From NCBI RefSeq assembly GCF_003991205.1, contig NZ_RXOZ01000010.1, forward strand, positions 1 to 64,000: 64,000 nucleotides of DNA, read 5' to 3'. The DNA comes from Georgenia sp. SYP-B2076. Lineage in GTDB: Bacteria; Actinomycetota; Actinomycetes; Actinomycetales; Actinomycetaceae. This document shows, one piece after another, positions 61,601 to 64,000 of this stretch. Each line of letters begins with the position of its first letter. Within the stretch, counting starts at the first letter, position 1. The notes beneath the pieces are model-generated. The model saw nothing but the letters and a program-made list of their open reading frames with translations. It did no database searches and had not been told where the DNA came from. The translations under genes were made by a program, and so were the position numbers.

Positions 61601-61998
61601 ATGAACATCACGCCCGAAGTGCGCCACCCCGGTGGCTGGGCACAGTGGCAGGGCACGACCTATCAGGCGACCGGGGCGTGGACCGGCGCGGCCACACCGA
61701 GTTCACCCGTCTCGTCCCGGTCACTGAGGTGGACTGGTGGATCGACGTGTACGTCGACGCCACATGGGAGGACCTGAGCTTCCAGCTGATGCGCGTGGAG
61801 AGCGACGGCATGGCTTGGGGCTACATCCGCGATGACCACCGGTGCACCGGTGCCCATGCCGTCACCGCCGAGCTGCAGGGTGGCAGGCTGGAGTGGGTCG
61901 ACCGTGGCGAGATACACCTGGGCGTCCCGCTGGAGTGCCTCGCGAACGTCCGTGAGAGCGTCAGTGACCGCAAGGCGTCCGCACTGGAGGATCGCTAG
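61601..61998 (+). pseudogene. Frameshifted hypothetical gene
   Basis: ATG 61601 with GGGGGAC upstream opens MNITPEVRHPGGWAQWQGTT (then YQATGAW), after which coding character moves to another frame, RRGHTEFTRLVPVTEVDWW and on to YIRDDHRCTGAHAV and a TAG at 61998. The shift lies near 61665-61690. Either a single indel has broken the gene or the sequence has an error. No family recognised. It sits between the two direct-repeat copies. Confidence 0.55.
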
Positions 61999-62117
61999 TC
62001 GGGTACGGGGAGCTCGGACGGTGGCCGCCCGGCCGCCGTCTCCCGCCGCGGCTACCTCACACCCCGACCGTCACGGGACGTCCGGCACGCAGGGCCCGCC
62101 GGACGGCCCTCGTGAGA

Positions 62118-62187
62118 CTGGCATACTTCCGTGGAGGGTTCCGTGGAGCGTTTTTCGTGGATCAGCGAGTGGAACCCCCGGGCCTCT
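62118..62187 (+). repeat. Right copy of tRNA-Lys 5' flank (direct repeat)
   Basis: 70-bp partner of the repeat at 61475-61542, differing by a few substitutions and two extra T residues; it runs into the functional tRNA gene. The flank GTGGAGGGTTCCGT and GAGTGGAACCCCC forms an inverted repeat. Confidence 0.85.
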
Positions 62188-62252
62188 AGCTCAACTGGCA
62201 GAGCAGCGGACTTTTAATCCGCGGGTTGTGGGTTCGAGCCCCACGGGGCCCA
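62180..62252 (+). tRNA. tRNA-Lys (anticodon TTT)
   Basis: A complete 73-base cloverleaf: acceptor GGGCCTC/GGGGCCC with discriminator A, D-arm GCTC...GAGC, anticodon arm GCGGA-CTTTTAA-TCCGC with anticodon TTT at 62213-62215, T-arm GTGGG-TTCGAGC-CCCAC. CCA is not encoded. Its 5' flank and 3' half are partly duplicated nearby. Confidence 0.95.
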
Positions 62253-62371
62253 CACCGTCGCTGTATTGGTTCCGTGGGGGCCACATCTGGTCGTCGGCCA
62301 CCCGCCGTTCGGGTCACCACTCCGAAGGCGACCGATACGCTCGGGCCAGGCGCACCACCTTGGAGGACCCC

Positions 62372-62539
62372 ATGTGGCTCTGGCTCTTTGGCCTCGTGCT
62401 TCTCGTCCTCGTCGTGGTCGGGCTCTGGGCCGGCAAGAAGCGCGGCAACCGGCGCGACGGCGACGCTCAGGCACCCGAAGTCCTCCCCGACCCACGCCAC
62501 TACTACTTCGGTAGCGGGAGCAACACCGGTCCCTTCTAA
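62372..62539 (+). CDS. Small single-pass membrane protein
   Basis: A 55-residue protein: N-terminal helix LWLFGLVLLVLVVVGLWAG, a basic stop-transfer (KKRGNRRDGD), then a hydrophilic tail with PDPRHYYFGSG. GGAGGACCC lies just before ATG 62372. It lies between the tRNA and a degenerate copy of the tRNA 3' half. No family recognised. Confidence 0.65.
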   Translation: MWLWLFGLVLLVLVVVGLWAGKKRGNRRDGDAQAPEVLPDPRHYYFGSGSNTGPF

Positions 62540-62576
62540 GTCAATAGGTCCTCAGTACGACGCCGCCCTCGGCACG

Positions 62577-62617
62577 ATCCGCGGGCTGTGGGTCCGAGCC
62601 CCACGGGCCCACACCGT
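62577..62617 (+). repeat. Degenerate copy of the tRNA-Lys 3' half (att-like)
   Basis: 41 bases match tRNA positions 62217-62258 (3' anticodon strand, T-arm, acceptor and 6 bases beyond) with a few changes, including loss of one G in the acceptor. No 5' half exists, so it cannot be a tRNA. Resembles an attachment-site scar left by a tRNA-integrating element. Confidence 0.75.
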
Positions 62618-62733
62618 TGCGGGTCCTGGGTGATCCACCGGCGTGGCCGCTGGGAACGATAGGTGGCTGGTCCGCGCCGATCGGGGCGGCCGAGGTGATG
62701 GTCTGGCGCACCGCGGCACGCCTAGCGTGAGGC

Positions 62734-64000
62734 ATGCGTGCTGCACGGAGCGGCGTGGCGGTCGTCCTGGCCGCGCTCGTCGCGCTGTCCTGGGCGCCGA
62801 CGGCCGCGACCGGCCGCGTCGACACCTTCACGTCCGAGGGCGTATCGCCTGACGCCGCATCGTCCGCCGCCGTATCGCCCGACGCCGTATCGGCCGGCCC
62901 CGAATCGCCCGACGCCGGGCACGCGGCCGAGGACCTCCCCGTGCACGACGCCTCCGCCGAGCCTCGGCTCGCCGCACGCACGCGCGCGGCCACGGCGGCC
63001 GCCGCGCGGGAGGCGGCACAAGCGGTGGCGGGGCCCGAGCAGGTCGTCGGCAGCTGGGGGCCGCTGGTCGACTGGCCCGTCGTGGGCGTGCACGCCGCGC
63101 TCCTGCCCGACGGCACGGTGCTGGCCTACGACTCGGTGGGTGACCACGCCACGGAGACCTACCCCGACCAGACGTTCAGCCGCGCCACGGTGTGGGACCC
63201 GGACACCGGGAAACAGACCTCCGTGAACGTGGACACCGGGTACAACGTGTTCTGCAGCGGTGCGGCGCACCTGGTGGACGGCACCCTGTTCGTCGCGGGC
63301 GGCACCAAGGACCAGCAGCTGCACGGCATCGTCCAGACCCACCTCTTCGACCACCGGACGCAGGCGTGGAGCCTGGGCCCCGAGATGGCGGCCGGGCGGT
63401 GGTACCCGACCGTCACGCCGCTGGCAGACGGGGAGACGCTGGTCACCGAGGGCGGCCCCGACATCCCGGAGGTGCGCACGACGGCGGGCACCCTCCGGGC
63501 GCTCGGCGGGGCGTCGCTGAACCTGCCGCTGTACCCGTGGATCGACGTCGGGCCCGACGGGCGCGCGTTCTACTCCGGCCCGGACCAGACGCTGCGCAGC
63601 TTGGACACCAGCGGCGCCGGCGCGTGGGCGGGCTACGGCCAGCGCGACCCCACCGACCGCTCATACGGCGGCCACGCGCTCTACGACGTCGGCAAGATCC
63701 TCGTCGCCGGCGGCGGCGGCTCCCACGCGGACGCGGTAGTGATCGACATCAACGGCGCCGCGCCGCAGGTCTCGGCCACCGCGCCCATGGCGTTCGGGCG
63801 CCGCCAGCACAACCTCACCGTGCTCGCCGACGGCAGCGTGCTGGCCACCGGCGGCAACTCCTCCGGTGCGGCGTTCGTCGACCTGGCCGCGAACGTGTAC
63901 GCCGCCGAGCGCTGGGACCCCACCACGGGCAGGTGGACGACCCTGGCCGCCGAGACCGCGCCGCGCCAGTACCACTCGACCGCGCTGCTGCTGCCGGACG
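62734..64000 (+). CDS. Secreted copper-radical oxidase, galactose oxidase/glyoxal oxidase-like (AA5), 3' end outside window
   Basis: The 422 visible codons give a Sec signal peptide (about residues 1-26), a low-complexity linker with VSPDA-type repeats (32-65), then a kelch beta-propeller. GYNVFCSGAAHL places a Cys at 174 and RWYPTVTP a Tyr at 224, the pair that forms the Cys-Tyr radical cofactor in this family. Kelch repeats GGTKDQQLHG, GGGGSHADAV and TGGNSSGAAF follow. GlxA of Streptomyces, which acts on cell-surface glycans at hyphal tips, is a relative. The C-terminal DUF1929 domain would lie beyond the window. Confidence 0.88.
   Translation, partial: MRAARSGVAVVLAALVALSWAPTAATGRVDTFTSEGVSPDAASSAAVSPDAVSAGPESPDAGHAAEDLPVHDASAEPRLAARTRAATAAAAREAAQAVAGPEQVVGSWGPLVDWPVVGVHAALLPDGTVLAYDSVGDHATETYPDQTFSRATVWDPDTGKQTSVNVDTGYNVFCSGAAHLVDGTLFVAGGTKDQQLHGIVQTHLFDHRTQAWSLGPEMAAGRWYPTVTPLADGETLVTEGGPDIPEVRTTAGTLRALGGASLNLPLYPWIDVGPDGRAFYSGPDQTLRSLDTSGAGAWAGYGQRDPTDRSYGGHALYDVGKILVAGGGGSHADAVVIDINGAAPQVSATAPMAFGRRQHNLTVLADGSVLATGGNSSGAAFVDLAANVYAAERWDPTTGRWTTLAAETAPRQYHSTALLLPD

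Noticed and set aside
62577-62617. Second tRNA gene
   Set aside because: Only the 3' half is present, with a shortened acceptor strand and no 5' partner.

Overview
The window is a 64 kb stretch of a high-GC actinomycete chromosome. Supporting signs are GTG starts, ATGA/GTGA gene overlaps, TAGAGT-type -10 boxes, mycothiol synthase (mshD), a DUF2516 protein, a GlnR-type orphan regulator, MutT1-type NUDIX-phosphatase, F420-family enzymes and PiT plus Pst phosphate uptake with PHO boxes. A Micrococcales-like member (Georgenia/Cellulomonas type) is plausible, but no rRNA or marker in the window settles the genus. Most genes are ordinary chromosomal genes; the accessory parts are 6.8-25.2 kb and 61.4-62.7 kb.

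Layout. 0-5.2 kb: 5' part of a secreted coiled-coil (NlpC/P60-type) wall protein on the minus strand with three tandem MtrA-like boxes, then metY-metX preceded by an apparently leaderless Cys-codon leader peptide, then an alpha/beta hydrolase. 5.2-6.7 kb: intergenic repeats and a RAMA-domain protein. 6.8-25.2 kb: a divergent catabolic island, described below. 25.2-28.9 kb: FeoA-like protein, universal stress protein, pyruvate phosphate dikinase. 29.0-33.4 kb: methylcitrate operon (GntR-prpD-prpB-prpC). 33.5-37.7 kb: CsbD, a class I amidotransferase and clpC. 37.6-38.4 kb: a membrane protein/XRE regulator pair behind three evenly spaced palindromes. 38.4-44.3 kb: macrodomain protein, dtd, DUF2516, Rieske lipoprotein, FUSC-like protein, ygfZ, FABP-like protein, membrane protein. 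44.5-57.5 kb: nitrogen/phosphate block (glnR, DUF47-pit, pstB-A-C, two pstS, NUDIX-phosphatase, ppk, mshD), with PHO-box-like direct repeats before pstS1, pstS2 and ppk. 57.6-61.4 kb: acyl-CoA dehydrogenase, hypothetical protein, AlkD-like protein. 61.4-62.7 kb: tRNA-Lys(UUU) with partial duplications of its 5' flank and its 3' half on either side, enclosing a frameshifted gene and a small membrane protein. 62.7 kb to end: a secreted AA5-type copper-radical oxidase, cut by the window edge.

The island at 6.8-25.2 kb is the most interesting part. The minus-strand arm runs from a Mer-like LLM protein through a small membrane protein, RidA, a NitT/TauT-type ABC transporter, a three-subunit molybdenum hydroxylase, a FUSC-like protein, a 76-codon ORF and MarR to a FAD/Fe-S D-2-hydroxyacid dehydrogenase. 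The plus-strand arm has CoxG-like SRPBCC, an amidohydrolase that resembles enamidase of anaerobic nicotinate fermentation along its whole length, an F420-dependent glucose-6-phosphate dehydrogenase homologue and an HglS-type 2-oxoadipate dioxygenase/decarboxylase. Read together they can be ordered into a route not known to me: ring hydroxylation of a pyridine carboxylate (best fit picolinate), F420H2-dependent ring reduction, hydrolysis of the cyclic enamide, imine hydrolysis (RidA) to 2-oxoadipate, HglS to D-2-hydroxyglutarate, and oxidation to 2-oxoglutarate. Family assignments come from the sequence; the substrate and the order of steps are inference.
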